DNA from: Chryseobacterium sp. SC28
GTDB taxonomy: Bacteria; Bacteroidota; Bacteroidia; Flavobacteriales; Weeksellaceae
Length of the DNA: 64,000 nucleotides
Direction: 5' to 3'
NCBI RefSeq assembly: GCF_003932955.1
Contig: NZ_QOVY01000001.1
Span: 1-64,000, forward strand
The stretch's first letter is position 1. Every line of letters starts with the position of its first letter. The translations under genes were made by a program, and so were the position numbers. The notes beneath the pieces were generated by a model. It made no database searches and had not been told where the DNA came from. It worked only from the letters and a program-made list of their open reading frames with translations. This document shows positions 16,496 through 25,885 of this stretch, piece after piece.

Positions 16496-17653
16496 ATGAA
16501 AATAGGCATACTTTGTTACCCAACATACGGCGGAAGTGGGATTGTAGCAACGGAATTAGGAATGAGTCTGGCAGATAAAGGCTACGAAGTTCATTTCATA
16601 AGTTCGGCTTTGCCGGCTCGGTTGGACGTTACCAACCCGAACATTTTCTTCCATAAAGTGAATGTTCAGACATATCCGCTCTTCCAATATCAGCCTTACG
16701 ATATTGCGTTGTCATCGATGATTTATCGCGTGGTCAATCTTTACAAACTCGATATTTTGCACGCACATTATGCGATTCCTTACGCTTACGCAGCGTTTAC
16801 AGCGAAGCAAATGTTGAAGGCGGAACACAAAGATGTGCCTTTGGTAACGACGCTTCACGGGACAGATATTACTTTGGTTGGGCAACATCCGAGTTACAAA
16901 CACGCGGTGGAATTCTCTATTAATCAAAGTGATGCGATCACTTCAGTTTCCGAAAGCCTAAAAAAAGACACGCTCCAGTTTTTCAATATTCAGAAAGAGA
17001 TTCAGGTGATTACCAATTTTATTGACAATTCGGCTTTTGAAGATTGCAAAACTTGCCAAAGAGAACAATTTGCCGCCGATGACGAAAAAATCCTGATTCA
17101 CGTTTCCAATCTCCGACCCGTCAAGCGAATTCAGGATGTGCTCCAGATTTTTAAAAATGTACAAAAAAAAGTAAAATCAAAACTGATTATCATCGGCGAA
17201 GGTCCCGAAATGGAGGAGATTTCTGAATTTATGCAGGATAATCCCGACCTTATTGGGAAGATCAAACTCCTCGGAAAAGTGAATGACCTTTATCGCATTT
17301 TACAACTTTCGGACGTCTTCCTTTTGCCTTCCGAGCAAGAAAGTTTTGGACTGGCAGCCTTGGAAGCTATGGCCGCAAAAACACCTGTGATCAGCAGTAA
17401 CGCCGGCGGAATCCCGGAAGTTAATATCCAAGGCGAGACGGGTTTTTTGGCAGAAGTAGGGAATGTGGAAGCAATGTCCAATTACTGCATCAAGCTCCTG
17501 AGCGACGAAAATCTGCTGGCTCAGATGAAAAAAAATGCGAAAGCACGAGCCTTGAAATTTGACCTCAAAAATATCCTGCCGCTTTACATCAATATGTATG
17601 AAAATACGATCGCGAACTTTGAAGAAGCGAAGTTGATTGACGCTGGGAATTAA
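16496..17653 (+). CDS. bshA: N-acetyl-alpha-D-glucosaminyl L-malate synthase BshA
   Basis: A 385-residue GT4-family glycosyltransferase that joins UDP-GlcNAc to L-malate in the first step of bacillithiol synthesis. Seen: CYPTYGGSGIVATELG (8-23, donor loop), ILHAHYAIPYAYAA, TTLHGTDITLVGQHPSY, VSNLRPVKRI and the nucleotide-sugar EXE-type SEQESFGLAALEAMA at about 280-294. The length and motifs match BshA rather than a generic GT4 enzyme. bshB and bshC are not in the window. It lies just right of the 154-bp inverted-end element. Confidence 0.93.
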   Translation: MKIGILCYPTYGGSGIVATELGMSLADKGYEVHFISSALPARLDVTNPNIFFHKVNVQTYPLFQYQPYDIALSSMIYRVVNLYKLDILHAHYAIPYAYAAFTAKQMLKAEHKDVPLVTTLHGTDITLVGQHPSYKHAVEFSINQSDAITSVSESLKKDTLQFFNIQKEIQVITNFIDNSAFEDCKTCQREQFAADDEKILIHVSNLRPVKRIQDVLQIFKNVQKKVKSKLIIIGEGPEMEEISEFMQDNPDLIGKIKLLGKVNDLYRILQLSDVFLLPSEQESFGLAALEAMAAKTPVISSNAGGIPEVNIQGETGFLAEVGNVEAMSNYCIKLLSDENLLAQMKKNAKARALKFDLKNILPLYINMYENTIANFEEAKLIDAGN

Positions 17654-18044
17654 ATTTATTTGGACAGCTTTATCTGTCTTCGACTCCCAAACCCAAGCGG
17701 TATGGTTCAACGAAGTCAAACTTTTTTGCCGACGATTTCATTTTAAATAGAAATTGTGTCGAAGCAAAAAAAATTTCCGATCAAGCCGGGCTGCGAGCAA
17801 TTCGCTGTAAAGAAAGCATTTAACAATTAATTGAAATATTATTTTTTTCTTTGCTGAGTTTTACGCCTTTGCGATTCTTAAAAATATTTTCGACAATTAA
17901 AAAGAATCTTGGTGGACGTTGCGTTAAATTTTTGATTTAAATTCTAAGTTTTGGTGTTAAAGTATTCAAATATTTTTTATAACTTAACTCTTTCGAAGTC
18001 ACGTACTTGAAAAGGTTTTTGTTTAACGAAAATCAAACACACCA
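17654..18044. repeat. Intergenic region with a diverged copy of the 97-bp repeat
   Basis: No gene is seen in these 391 bases. Between about 17850 and 17936 the sequence (TTTGCTGAG, CGCCTTTGCGA, TTAAAAATATTTTC, then AAAGAATCTT and GTTGCGTTAAA) follows the 97-bp unit of the 53.8-55.6 kb array block by block, with several substitutions. The remainder is AT-rich with no recognised element. Confidence 0.6.
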
Positions 18045-19313
18045 ATGAATGAAGAAATATTGCAATATCTCTGGAATTTTAAGAAGTTTAGGCGTTTGGA
18101 TTTTGTTTCCGTGGATGGAAAGAATATCGAAGTCTTAGAGTTTGGCGAATGGAATAAGAATTCTGGACCGGATTTTCTGTTTGCTAAAATTAAAATTGAC
18201 AACATCATTTTCGCCGGAAACATCGAGATTCACACCAAAGCTTCCGATTGGTTTTTCCACAACCATTCCGGAAATCCCGAGTTCGGCAATCTGATTCTTC
18301 ACGTTGTTTACATCAATGATTGTGACATTCCGGAATTGGAAAACCAGCAGATTCCGACTTTGGAACTCAAGGATTATATTGATGAAACCTTGATTCAGAA
18401 ACATCAGAATCTTTGCAAAGAACATTCGTTTATTCCCTGTGAAGATTTGTTTGACAAAGATAAAATTCCCTTGCTTTTCGAAGAAGAAGTTTTGCTCAAG
18501 AAGTTAGATTTCAAATCCGAATCTTTGGAATTGTCATTAAAGAAAAATCAAAATAATTACGAAGCGGTTCTGTTTCAGCAGCTGGCGTACACCTTCGGAT
18601 TGAAAGTGAATGCCGAAATTTTTCTCCAATTAGGTGAAAGTTTGGACTTTTCTGTCATTCAAAAAATCAAACAAAACAAAACTCAGTTAGAAGCTTTATT
18701 TTTTGGGATTTGCAACTTCCTCGATGAGCCAAAAGATGAAATGATGACAGTCTGGAAACGCGAATTTGATTTTTTGAAAGTCAAATTTAATTTGGAGCAA
18801 GTTCCCGTCCATCCCAAATTCTCCAAACTTCGACCTCCAAACTTTCCCACCATTCGGCTGTCCCAATTGGCAAATCTCTATCATTCTCAGCCAAATTTAT
18901 TTTCGAAAATTATTGCAGCGAAGAGCATTGATGATTTGTATTCTACTTTCGACGATATTTCTGCTTCGGAATATTGGGATCATCATTTTAATTTTGGGAA
19001 GATTTCTCCGGTTGAAAGTCAAAAATTATTGAGCAAAGATTTCATTGATTTAATCATTATTAATGCGATTTTACCGATGAAATATTTTTATCAGAAGAAT
19101 CACAATCCGGAAGTCGTAGATGATATTTTTGAATTTTATAAACAGTTGAAACCCGAGAGGAATTCGCTTTTGGACGAATGGAAAAACTTAGGCGTAGAAT
19201 TCCGAAATGCCCTGCAGACGCAGGCTTTTCTTTATCATTACAAAACTTTCTGCACTCAGAAAAAATGCTTAAATTGCGCTATCGGTTTTCAGCTTCTCAA
19301 AAGCGAAGCATAA
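18045..19313 (+). CDS. DUF2851 family protein
   Basis: A 422-residue protein recognised as the Bacteroidota DUF2851 family. Seen: MNEEILQYLWNFKKF at the start, GEWNKNSGPDFLFAKIKID (about 35-53), AGNIEIHTKASDWFFHNHSG (58-77) and NLILHVVYINDCDIPELENQ. The C-terminus has CTQKKCLNCAIG with three cysteines, possibly a metal site. The GPDF...EIH...HVVY arrangement has been compared with nuclease-like folds, but no activity is established here. The small PspC gene follows after 30 bases and is probably cotranscribed. Confidence 0.85.
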   Translation: MNEEILQYLWNFKKFRRLDFVSVDGKNIEVLEFGEWNKNSGPDFLFAKIKIDNIIFAGNIEIHTKASDWFFHNHSGNPEFGNLILHVVYINDCDIPELENQQIPTLELKDYIDETLIQKHQNLCKEHSFIPCEDLFDKDKIPLLFEEEVLLKKLDFKSESLELSLKKNQNNYEAVLFQQLAYTFGLKVNAEIFLQLGESLDFSVIQKIKQNKTQLEALFFGICNFLDEPKDEMMTVWKREFDFLKVKFNLEQVPVHPKFSKLRPPNFPTIRLSQLANLYHSQPNLFSKIIAAKSIDDLYSTFDDISASEYWDHHFNFGKISPVESQKLLSKDFIDLIIINAILPMKYFYQKNHNPEVVDDIFEFYKQLKPERNSLLDEWKNLGVEFRNALQTQAFLYHYKTFCTQKKCLNCAIGFQLLKSEA

Positions 19314-19343
19314 AAATAAATAAAGATTACCAAGATTTTTGTA

Positions 19344-19580
19344 ATGAAAGAGCCTCGATTTTTTAATAATCTGCGCCACAATATGGAAAGAGAATGGTTT
19401 GGCGTGCTCACCCGATACGGCACCAAGCTTGGAATCCCGGTTTCCAAACTACGTGTATTCTTCATTTATTCTACGTTTGCAACCGCCGGTATTTTTTTCT
19501 TGTTTTACCTTGGATTGGCATTTATGCTTTGGGTAAAAGACTGCATTATTACCAAGCGTCCTAGCGTTTTTGACTTGTAA
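19344..19580 (+). CDS. PspC-domain membrane protein
   Basis: A 78-residue PspC-like protein. The first half has the family order FGVLTRYGTKLGIPVSKLRVFFIYST; one or two hydrophobic helices follow (about 37-66, FATAGIFFLFYLGLAFMLW). PspC proteins sit in the inner membrane and take part in envelope-stress responses in other bacteria; in Bacteroidota the role of this short single-domain form is unclear. It is convergent with sufD, 91 bases away. Confidence 0.82.
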   Translation: MKEPRFFNNLRHNMEREWFGVLTRYGTKLGIPVSKLRVFFIYSTFATAGIFFLFYLGLAFMLWVKDCIITKRPSVFDL

Positions 19581-19671
19581 AAAGCCGGTATAAAGCCTTT
19601 AAATCAAACCTATTTTTTTACGAATCAACCGGTTTCTCTAAAAGTACTCGTTTTATTGATGCCCGCTGGTC

Positions 19672-21000
19672 TCAGAATTCCATTTGAACTTCCAGCTTTT
19701 CGGCTATGAGTTGAGAAATTTTGGCTTTCAAAGCTTCGATGTCAATGTTTTGCATCGCATCATTGGCAAAAGCAAAAAGCAGCAACGCTCTGGCTTCTTT
19801 TTTAGAAATGCCCCTGGCTCTCAAATAAAACATAGCCTCTTCGTTCAGTTGCCCAACCGTACAGCCGTGCGAACATTTGACATCATCGGCAAAAATCTCA
19901 AGCTGAGGTTTGGTATCGATGCTGGCGCCTTCGTCCAGAAGAATGTTGTTATTTTGCTGATAAGCATTGGTTTTCTGCGCGTTTTTATTCACAAAAACTT
20001 TCCCGTTAAAAACGCCGTGGGATTTATCCTTGTAGATTCCTTTGTAATTCTGGTAAGATTCGCAGTTTGGCGTGTTGTGATGCACAGCCGTGTGGTGATC
20101 TACCAATTGGTCTTTCCCGATGATCGTGATACCGTTCATAAACGAATGGATATTTTCACCGTTGTGAATGAAATCCAAATTGTTACGAACCAATTTGCCA
20201 CCGAAGGAGAAAGTGTTCACCGTCGTCAGGCTGTCCCTTTCCTGCTTCGCAAATGTGTGATCAATGAGGTAAGAAGTGTCGTTGTCATTCTGCAATTTGT
20301 GCCAATCGGTTTTTGCATTTTGCGCCGTGAAAATCTCTGTTACAGAATTGGTTAGGACGAAAGTCTCATCCAAGTTATGATGGCTCTCGATGATTTCTAC
20401 TTTCGAGCCTTCTTCCACGATCAAGAGGTTCCTGGGGTTGTAAAAAGTATTTTCTTCCTGATTTTGAGACAGATAAAAAACGTGAATGGGTTTCTCAATC
20501 ACGACATTTTTAGGAACTCTCAAGAAGAATCCGAATTGGCAGTAAGCAGAATTCAAGTTGGTGAAAGCCAGCTCTTTGTTGGCGATTTTGTTGAAATAAT
20601 AATCAAAAACTTCCTTGTGAGCCGGATCGTTGAGAGCAAAATCAAAAGAAAGAAACTCAGCGTTTCCGATGGAGAGCTTAGAAAATTCTTTGTGAAGCTT
20701 TCCGTTGATGAAAACGATTCGGTCAAAATTTTCTTCACCCAGATGAAGTGCATCCAAATGCTCCCTCGAGATGTGATGCTCTTCTGTCGGGAAAAAATTG
20801 TAATTTTTTTCCGTAATCTCTTTCAAATTTGTGTATTTATATTCTTCGTCTTTTTTGGTTGGGAAGCCTTTCAAAGCGAAAACCTCAAGAGCGGTTTTTC
20901 TCTCTCTATCCAAAAATCGGTGATGAAGGGTTTCCAAAAAATCCGAATGTTGATTGATGATTTGGTCCAATAAAGCCATTGTAATGGTTTGATTTTGCAT
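19672..21000 (-). CDS. sufD: Fe-S cluster assembly protein SufD
   Basis: A 442-residue SufD, the partner of SufB in the SufBC2D scaffold that builds Fe-S clusters. Seen: TKKDEEYKYTNLKEI near 49-63 (Bacteroidota SufD entry), the beta-helix core with VEEGSKVEIIESHHN, the DHHTAVHHNTPNCESYQNYKG segment, and the C-terminal SHGCTVGQLNEEAMFYLRARGI. It is the last gene of the leftward suf operon, 18 bases after sufC. sufS and sufE, often found nearby, are not in this window. An internal Met at position 8 is an alternative start. Confidence 0.94.
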   Translation of the reverse strand: MQNQTITMALLDQIINQHSDFLETLHHRFLDRERKTALEVFALKGFPTKKDEEYKYTNLKEITEKNYNFFPTEEHHISREHLDALHLGEENFDRIVFINGKLHKEFSKLSIGNAEFLSFDFALNDPAHKEVFDYYFNKIANKELAFTNLNSAYCQFGFFLRVPKNVVIEKPIHVFYLSQNQEENTFYNPRNLLIVEEGSKVEIIESHHNLDETFVLTNSVTEIFTAQNAKTDWHKLQNDNDTSYLIDHTFAKQERDSLTTVNTFSFGGKLVRNNLDFIHNGENIHSFMNGITIIGKDQLVDHHTAVHHNTPNCESYQNYKGIYKDKSHGVFNGKVFVNKNAQKTNAYQQNNNILLDEGASIDTKPQLEIFADDVKCSHGCTVGQLNEEAMFYLRARGISKKEARALLLFAFANDAMQNIDIEALKAKISQLIAEKLEVQMEF

Positions 21001-21018
21001 CTGTTAGAAGATTTATAT

Positions 21019-21762
21019 TTAGTTTAAAAGCCAATCGTAGCCTTTTTCCTCCAGTTCCAGAGCCAGCGATTTGTCGCCTGTTTTAATTATTTTTCCATCT
21101 GCCAAAACGTGTACGAAATCGGGCTGAATGTAATTCAAAAGTCTTTGGTAATGCGTGATGAGAAGCACCGCATTGTTTTCATTTTTGAAATGGTTCACGC
21201 CATCTGCCACAATTCTCAAAGCATCGATGTCAAGACCGGAATCGGTCTCGTCCAGGATTGCCAACTTCGGGTTCAGCATCAGCATTTGGAAGATTTCGTT
21301 TCGTTTCTTCTCGCCTCCGGAAAAACCTTCGTTGAGTGAGCGCGAAAGGAAATCTTTTTTGATGCCCAGTTGTTCGGATTTTTCGCGGAACAATCGGAGC
21401 ATTTCTTTAGTCCCCATATCTTCCAGTCCGTTTGCTTTTCTGGTTTCGTTTAGCGCTGCTTTGATGAAATTGGTAACGGAAACGCCGGGAATCTCCACCG
21501 GATATTGGAACGAGAGGAAAATGCCTTTGTGCGCCCGATCTTCCGGCGCATCTTCGGCGATATCTTGGCCTTCGAAAAGGATATTTCCTTCGGTGACTTC
21601 GTAATCTTCTTTCCCTGCGATGACAGAAGAAAGTGTTGATTTTCCGGCACCATTCGGTCCCATAATGGCGTGAACTTCGCCCGGTTTGACTTCCAGGTTG
21701 ATTCCTTTTAATATTTCCGTGCCGTCTTCCAGCTTGGCGTGTAAGTTATTGATTTTTAACAT
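21019..21762 (-). CDS. sufC: Fe-S cluster assembly ATPase SufC
   Basis: A 247-residue ABC-type ATPase that drives conformational change in SufBD. Seen: Walker A GPNGAGKST (about 35-43), the SufC-type signature LNEGFSGGEKKRNEI, Walker B LAILDETDSGLDIDAL, and the switch histidine in LLITHYQRLL. Length and motifs are standard. It lies 18 bases upstream of sufD. Upstream, the operon is interrupted by a GxxExxY gene and a repeat array before sufB. Confidence 0.96.
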   Translation of the reverse strand: MLKINNLHAKLEDGTEILKGINLEVKPGEVHAIMGPNGAGKSTLSSVIAGKEDYEVTEGNILFEGQDIAEDAPEDRAHKGIFLSFQYPVEIPGVSVTNFIKAALNETRKANGLEDMGTKEMLRLFREKSEQLGIKKDFLSRSLNEGFSGGEKKRNEIFQMLMLNPKLAILDETDSGLDIDALRIVADGVNHFKNENNAVLLITHYQRLLNYIQPDFVHVLADGKIIKTGDKSLALELEEKGYDWLLN

Positions 21763-21923
21763 TTTTTAATAATATAAATGATCCACTTTCCAGTTAATAG
21801 TTTAAAACATTAAGGATTTAAGCTTATGTTTTCCTGTTACTTCTTTATTAAGAAAATCAATAAATTGATTCAAATTAAGTTTTTTAAGTGTTTTATTTTT
21901 CCGAATTTCGAATGGTACAATTT

Positions 21924-22328
21924 TCACTCTGACAGTTTTGAAAAATATTCATTGACTAAAGGAATCATTGATTTGGTAATATTATCTGTATAAAAATTAA
22001 TCAAAAGTCCTTGGGGTTTTTTCAAAATTTTCATATAAGTCATAAGTTGAGCCTGATGAACGGGTAATAATTTTTCAACAGTTTTGATCTCTATGATAAT
22101 TGTGTCATTCACGAGCAAGTCCACTTTTAAGGGCGTTTCAAATTCTATTTTGTCGTAATGGATTTTGGTCGTCATTTGTTGTCGAACAATAAATCCATTT
22201 TTCTTTAATTCATAGGCCAAACAGATTTCGTAAACACTTTCCAATAATCCAGGTCCTAGTTCTTTATGAACCTTGATTGCGCACCCTACGATGTCATAAG
22301 AAAGTTGAGTTACTTCGGCTTTAGTCAT
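21924..22328 (-). CDS. GxxExxY protein
   Basis: A 134-residue protein of the GxxExxY family. The name motif is seen as GLLESVY (Gly27, Glu30, Tyr33), and the pattern LKVDLLVNDTIIIEIKTVEKL (about 75-95) is the PD-(D/E)xK-like core with Asp and Glu-Ile-Lys. Members are small nuclease-fold proteins of unproven function, often scattered beside repeats or mobile DNA. It sits in the same orientation between sufB and sufC, next to the 98-bp repeat array, so it looks like an insertion into the suf operon that left it transcribable. Confidence 0.85.
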   Translation of the reverse strand: MTKAEVTQLSYDIVGCAIKVHKELGPGLLESVYEICLAYELKKNGFIVRQQMTTKIHYDKIEFETPLKVDLLVNDTIIIEIKTVEKLLPVHQAQLMTYMKILKKPQGLLINFYTDNITKSMIPLVNEYFSKLSE

Positions 22329-22809
22329 ATTTAATTTCCTTCAATAGAATTGATTTATCAATTCCTTAATTTTTTATGTTCAGAATTCTAATCAACTTAA
22401 CTCCTTAATGTTTAATATAACTATTCCACACTGCCTTCAATAGAATTGATTTATCAATTCCTTAATTTTTTATGTTCAGAATTCTAAAATCCGCTTAACT
22501 CCTTAATGTTTAATATAACTATTCCACACTGCCTTCAATAGAATTGATTTATCAATTCCTTAATTTTTTATGTTCAGAATTCTAAAATCCGCTTAACTCC
22601 TTAATGTTTAACATAACTATTCCACACTGCCTTCAATAGAATTGATTTATCAATTCCTTAATTTTTTTAGTTCAGAATTCTAAAATCCGCTTAACTCCTT
22701 AATGTTTTATATAACTATTCCACACTGCCTTCAATAGAATTGATTTATCAATTCCTTAATTTTTTTAGTCCAGAATTCTAAAATGCGCTTAACTCCTTAA
22801 TGTATAATA
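22329..22809 (-). repeat. 98-bp tandem array carrying degenerate copies of the sufB 3' end
   Basis: Five copies of a segment with the hairpin GAATTGAT-TT-ATCAATTC start at 22338, 22434, 22532, 22630 and 22728 (period 96-98). Read leftward, each full unit contains codons for SIEGSVE followed by a stop (stops at 22421, 22519, 22617 and 22715). They match the true SufB ending SLEGSVG and stop at 22810. Each copy is followed by the same post-stop sequence (CATTAAGGAGTTAAGCG) seen after sufB. The unit therefore looks like a duplication of the sufB tail plus its 3' flank. Confidence 0.9.
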
Positions 22810-24258
22810 TTATCCCACACTTCCTTCCAGCGAAATTTCCAATAATTTTTGAGCTTCAATGGCAAATTCCATCGGGAGCTTGTTCAATACTTCTCGACTG
22901 AAACCATTGACAATCAATGCGATAGCTCTTTCAGTATCAATGCCTCGCTGGTTGCAATAGAAAATCTGATCTTCCCCAATTTTCGAAGTGGTGGCCTCGT
23001 GTTCCAATTGTGCCGTCGGATCCTTGATCTCGATGTAAGGAAACGTATGTGCGCCGCATTCGTTGCCCATCAATAATGAGTCGCATTGCGAAAAATTACG
23101 CGCGCCTTTTGCCGTAGGCATTACTTTCACCAATCCGCGGTACGAATTATTGGATTTTCCGGCAGATATTCCTTTGGAAATAATAGTGGATCTTGTATTC
23201 TTTCCGATGTGAATCATTTTGGTTCCCGTATCTGCATATTGATGATTATTGGTAACTGCTATCGAATAAAATTCTCCGATAGAATTATCACCTTTCAAGA
23301 TGCAAGACGGATATTTCCAGGTAACCGCAGAACCGGTTTCTACCTGAGTCCACGAGATTTTTGCATTTCTTTCGCAAAGCCCTCTCTTGGTCACGAAATT
23401 GAAAACGCCACCTATTCCTTCTTCATTGCCGGGATACCAATTCTGAACAGTCGAATATTTGATTTCAGCATCATCCAAAGCAATCAGTTCTACAACTGCG
23501 GCGTGCAGCTGATTCTCATCTCTCGAGGGCGCTGTGCAACCTTCCAAATACGAAACATAACTTCCTGTATCGGCAATCACCAAAGTTCTCTCGAACTGAC
23601 CCGATCCCGACTGATTGATTCGGAAATACGTGGACAATTCCATCGGGCATCGCACGCCTTTCGGGATGTAGCAAAAACTGCCATCCGAAAAAACAGCGGA
23701 GTTGAGTGCCGCATAGAAATTATCGCCTCTCGGAACAACTTTCCCAAGATATTTCTTTACAAGGTCGGGATGATTTTTAATGGCTTCGGAGATGGAACAG
23801 AAGATAATCCCTTTTTCCATCAGGGTTGCTTGGAAAGTCGTTTTTACAGAGACAGAATCCATCACGATGTCTACAGCAACTCCGGAAAGTCTTTTTTGCT
23901 CCTCGATGTTGATTCCCAGTTTTGCAAATGTCGCCAGCAATTCCGGATCTACCTCGTCCAAACTTGCCAATTCCGGTTTCGCTTTTGGTGCCGCATAATA
24001 TTTTATCGCTTGGAAATCCGGTTTTTCATACTTGACGTTGGCCCAAGTCGGTTCGGTCATTTTTTGCCAGATGCGGAAGGCTTCCAGGCGCCATTCCGTC
24101 ATCCATTCGGGTTCTTCCTTCTTTGCAGAAATAGCGCGCACGATATCTTCATTCAGCCCCGTTGGGAAATCTTCGTACTCGATGTCCGTTTCCCAGCCAA
24201 ATTCGTATTTTTTATTTTCGAGATCGACGCGTAAATCGTCTTCGGTATATTTTGCCAT
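22810..24258 (-). CDS. sufB: Fe-S cluster assembly protein SufB
   Basis: A 482-residue SufB, the scaffold subunit on which Fe-S clusters are built. Seen: [19 protein letters not shown] near 52-70, [42 protein letters not shown] (about 235-256), SDR-free beta-helix repeats, and CQCD-like [23 protein letters not shown] followed by [21 protein letters not shown]. It ends [10 protein letters not shown], and this ending is copied in the downstream array. sufA lies 106 bases upstream; sufC and sufD follow after the inserted GxxExxY gene. Confidence 0.96.
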   Translation of the reverse strand: MAKYTEDDLRVDLENKKYEFGWETDIEYEDFPTGLNEDIVRAISAKKEEPEWMTEWRLEAFRIWQKMTEPTWANVKYEKPDFQAIKYYAAPKAKPELASLDEVDPELLATFAKLGINIEEQKRLSGVAVDIVMDSVSVKTTFQATLMEKGIIFCSISEAIKNHPDLVKKYLGKVVPRGDNFYAALNSAVFSDGSFCYIPKGVRCPMELSTYFRINQSGSGQFERTLVIADTGSYVSYLEGCTAPSRDENQLHAAVVELIALDDAEIKYSTVQNWYPGNEEGIGGVFNFVTKRGLCERNAKISWTQVETGSAVTWKYPSCILKGDNSIGEFYSIAVTNNHQYADTGTKMIHIGKNTRSTIISKGISAGKSNNSYRGLVKVMPTAKGARNFSQCDSLLMGNECGAHTFPYIEIKDPTAQLEHEATTSKIGEDQIFYCNQRGIDTERAIALIVNGFSREVLNKLPMEFAIEAQKLLEISLEGSVG

Positions 24259-24364
24259 TTTATTTTTAACGCCAAATGCGCTAAGATTTTAAAATTTATT
24301 TCTTTTCTAAGTACAACAAGACTTAAGAAAAGCAAATGTTCTTGAAAATTTGATTCAGTTCATA

Positions 24365-24694
24365 CTACAAACTAAAACTTTCGCCGCAACCACAAGTTCT
24401 GGCCGCGTTGGGATTATTGAAAACAAACCCTTTTCCATTCAGGCCGCCGGAATATTCGAGCGTAGTTCCCGCCAAGTACAGAATGGATTTTTTTTCCACG
24501 ATCACCTTAAGGCCATTGTCTTCAAAGACTTGGTCGGTTTCGTTTTTTACATTGTCAAACTTGAGAACGTACTCCAAGCCGGAACATCCGCCGGATTTCA
24601 CGCCTACTCTTATATAATCTGTTTCAGGGTTAAATCCTTCTTCGGTCATTAGCTGAGCCACTTTTGATTTTGCCTGATCGCTTACTTTTATCAT
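24365..24694 (-). CDS. sufA: Iron-sulfur cluster assembly accessory protein (A-type carrier)
   Basis: A 109-residue HesB/IscA/SufA-type carrier that passes Fe-S clusters from the scaffold to target proteins. The three ligand cysteines are present: Cys37 in KSGGCSGLEY, and Cys101 and Cys103 in ARTCGCGESF at the C-terminus. It is the first gene of the suf operon and has a good promoter upstream. Whether to call it sufA, iscA or erpA cannot be settled by sequence; position favours sufA. Confidence 0.92.
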   Translation of the reverse strand: MIKVSDQAKSKVAQLMTEEGFNPETDYIRVGVKSGGCSGLEYVLKFDNVKNETDQVFEDNGLKVIVEKKSILYLAGTTLEYSGGLNGKGFVFNNPNAARTCGCGESFSL

Positions 24695-24722
24695 TATTTT
24701 TATTTAGAATGATTTGAGAATA

Positions 24723-24754
24723 CAAAAGTACGAACTAATTTCTGCAATTTCAAA
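24723..24754 (-). promoter_or_regulatory. suf operon promoter
   Basis: On the minus strand, TACTTTTG (plus 24723-24730) is preceded 20 bases upstream by TTG (plus CAA at 24751-24753). Together they give a full Bacteroidota promoter TTG-N20-TAnnTTTG, about 30 bases before the sufA ATG. No obvious regulator site was recognised. Confidence 0.7.
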
Positions 24755-24873
24755 TCGACGCTATCTATTTTGATAATTTTTAAGGAGCTTCAATTATGGC
24801 TTTCTATGCTATGCTTTTAATGTTAAAATTGTGTCAAAAAAAACTAATTGCTGATTCTACTATTTCTAATAAT

Positions 24874-24881
24874 TAACTTTG
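24874..24881 (+). promoter_or_regulatory. -7 box of the GLPGLI gene pair
   Basis: TAACTTTG at 24874-24881 matches TAnnTTTG exactly, 35 bases before the ATG at 24917. A TTG at 24848-24850 is 23 bases upstream, a little far for a -33 element. Confidence 0.5.
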
Positions 24882-24916
24882 TCTGAATTTGCTCATCAAA
24901 CCATCAGTTTTATATT

Positions 24917-25867
24917 ATGAAGAAGTTATTTTTTCTGTTCGTTACCTTGTTTTGTTTTGGAAAAGTTATGAGCCAAACGGATCGCTACATTTACCAAACG
25001 GAGGTGAATCCGGACACAATCAATCTGGTAAATATGAAGGTAGAAACCACCTATCTGGATATCAAAGGCAATCAATCTCTGTTCATAAGCGAAAGTAAAT
25101 TGCTACAAGATTCTTTGAGAACGGTTTTGAGACAACAGGAGAATACCGAGGTTAAAAAGTCAAAAAAGGACAAGTCTGCCTTCCCAAAGATGCCCAATGG
25201 AAAATCCATCCAGCCTACTTTTTTCGACTACTTCATTATCAAAAATTTGGAAGACAGATCTGTACAAATGGTAGAAAATATCGGCTCCAAACAAGTTTAC
25301 TATCAGGAAGACAGAAAAATGGACTGGGATATTTCTCCCCAAACGGCGGAGTTTAATCATTATAAAGTTCAAAAAGCAACGATGACATTCGGTGGGAGAA
25401 ATTGGACGGCGTGGTTTGCTCCTGAAATTAAAATCCCCGACGGACCATACAAATTCTTAGGGCTTCCCGGATTAATTTTGAAATTGGAAGACGACAAAGG
25501 CGACTACCGCTTCAGTTTTGTGAAGAAAATTACCATTCCTAATTCTTTTTCTGAAAGCATCAAACCGGATGCAAGAAAATCAACGAGAATTAATTTCCGA
25601 GGCGACAAGGCATCGGTAAGAATGGAAATGGTAAAAAATAAGGATTCCGAGATTAATTTTGACAGCTTCAACAGAATGAATCAGAGGAATGGCACGATGA
25701 ATGGCGGATTTGGCGCACAACCCGGTATGAACGGTGGAATGCCCAACGACATAATCGGAGGCCAACCCAATCTGCAACCGGGGAATCCTTTGGAGCAATC
25801 GGTCGGCAAGAATGCCAATCTGATGAATATCGGGAATAGCAATCCAATCGAATTAAGCAATAAATAA
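24917..25867 (+). CDS. GLPGLI family secreted protein (copy 1)
   Basis: A 316-residue protein with a signal peptide (about 1-20, ending VMSQ) and the naming motif in YKFLGLPGLILKLED near residue 182. The order RYIYQT, TYLDIKG, KMDWDI, QKATMTFGGRNWTAWFAPEIKIPDGPY is that of the Bacteroidota GLPGLI family, whose function is unknown. The C-terminal 70 residues are Asn/Met/Gly/Pro-rich (starting near NRMNQRNGTMNGG) and probably disordered. A paralogue follows after 18 bases. Confidence 0.9.
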   Translation: MKKLFFLFVTLFCFGKVMSQTDRYIYQTEVNPDTINLVNMKVETTYLDIKGNQSLFISESKLLQDSLRTVLRQQENTEVKKSKKDKSAFPKMPNGKSIQPTFFDYFIIKNLEDRSVQMVENIGSKQVYYQEDRKMDWDISPQTAEFNHYKVQKATMTFGGRNWTAWFAPEIKIPDGPYKFLGLPGLILKLEDDKGDYRFSFVKKITIPNSFSESIKPDARKSTRINFRGDKASVRMEMVKNKDSEINFDSFNRMNQRNGTMNGGFGAQPGMNGGMPNDIIGGQPNLQPGNPLEQSVGKNANLMNIGNSNPIELSNK

Positions 25868-25885
25868 TCGAACTAAACAATAAAT

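Noticed and set aside
19684-20355. A 223-codon rightward frame opposite sufD
   Set aside because: Antisense shadow of sufD, rich in Phe/Arg/Val, with no recognisable domain.
23086-24234. A 382-codon rightward frame opposite sufB
   Set aside because: It is antisense to the conserved sufB and has no family signatures; long shadow frames arise from the sense codon bias.
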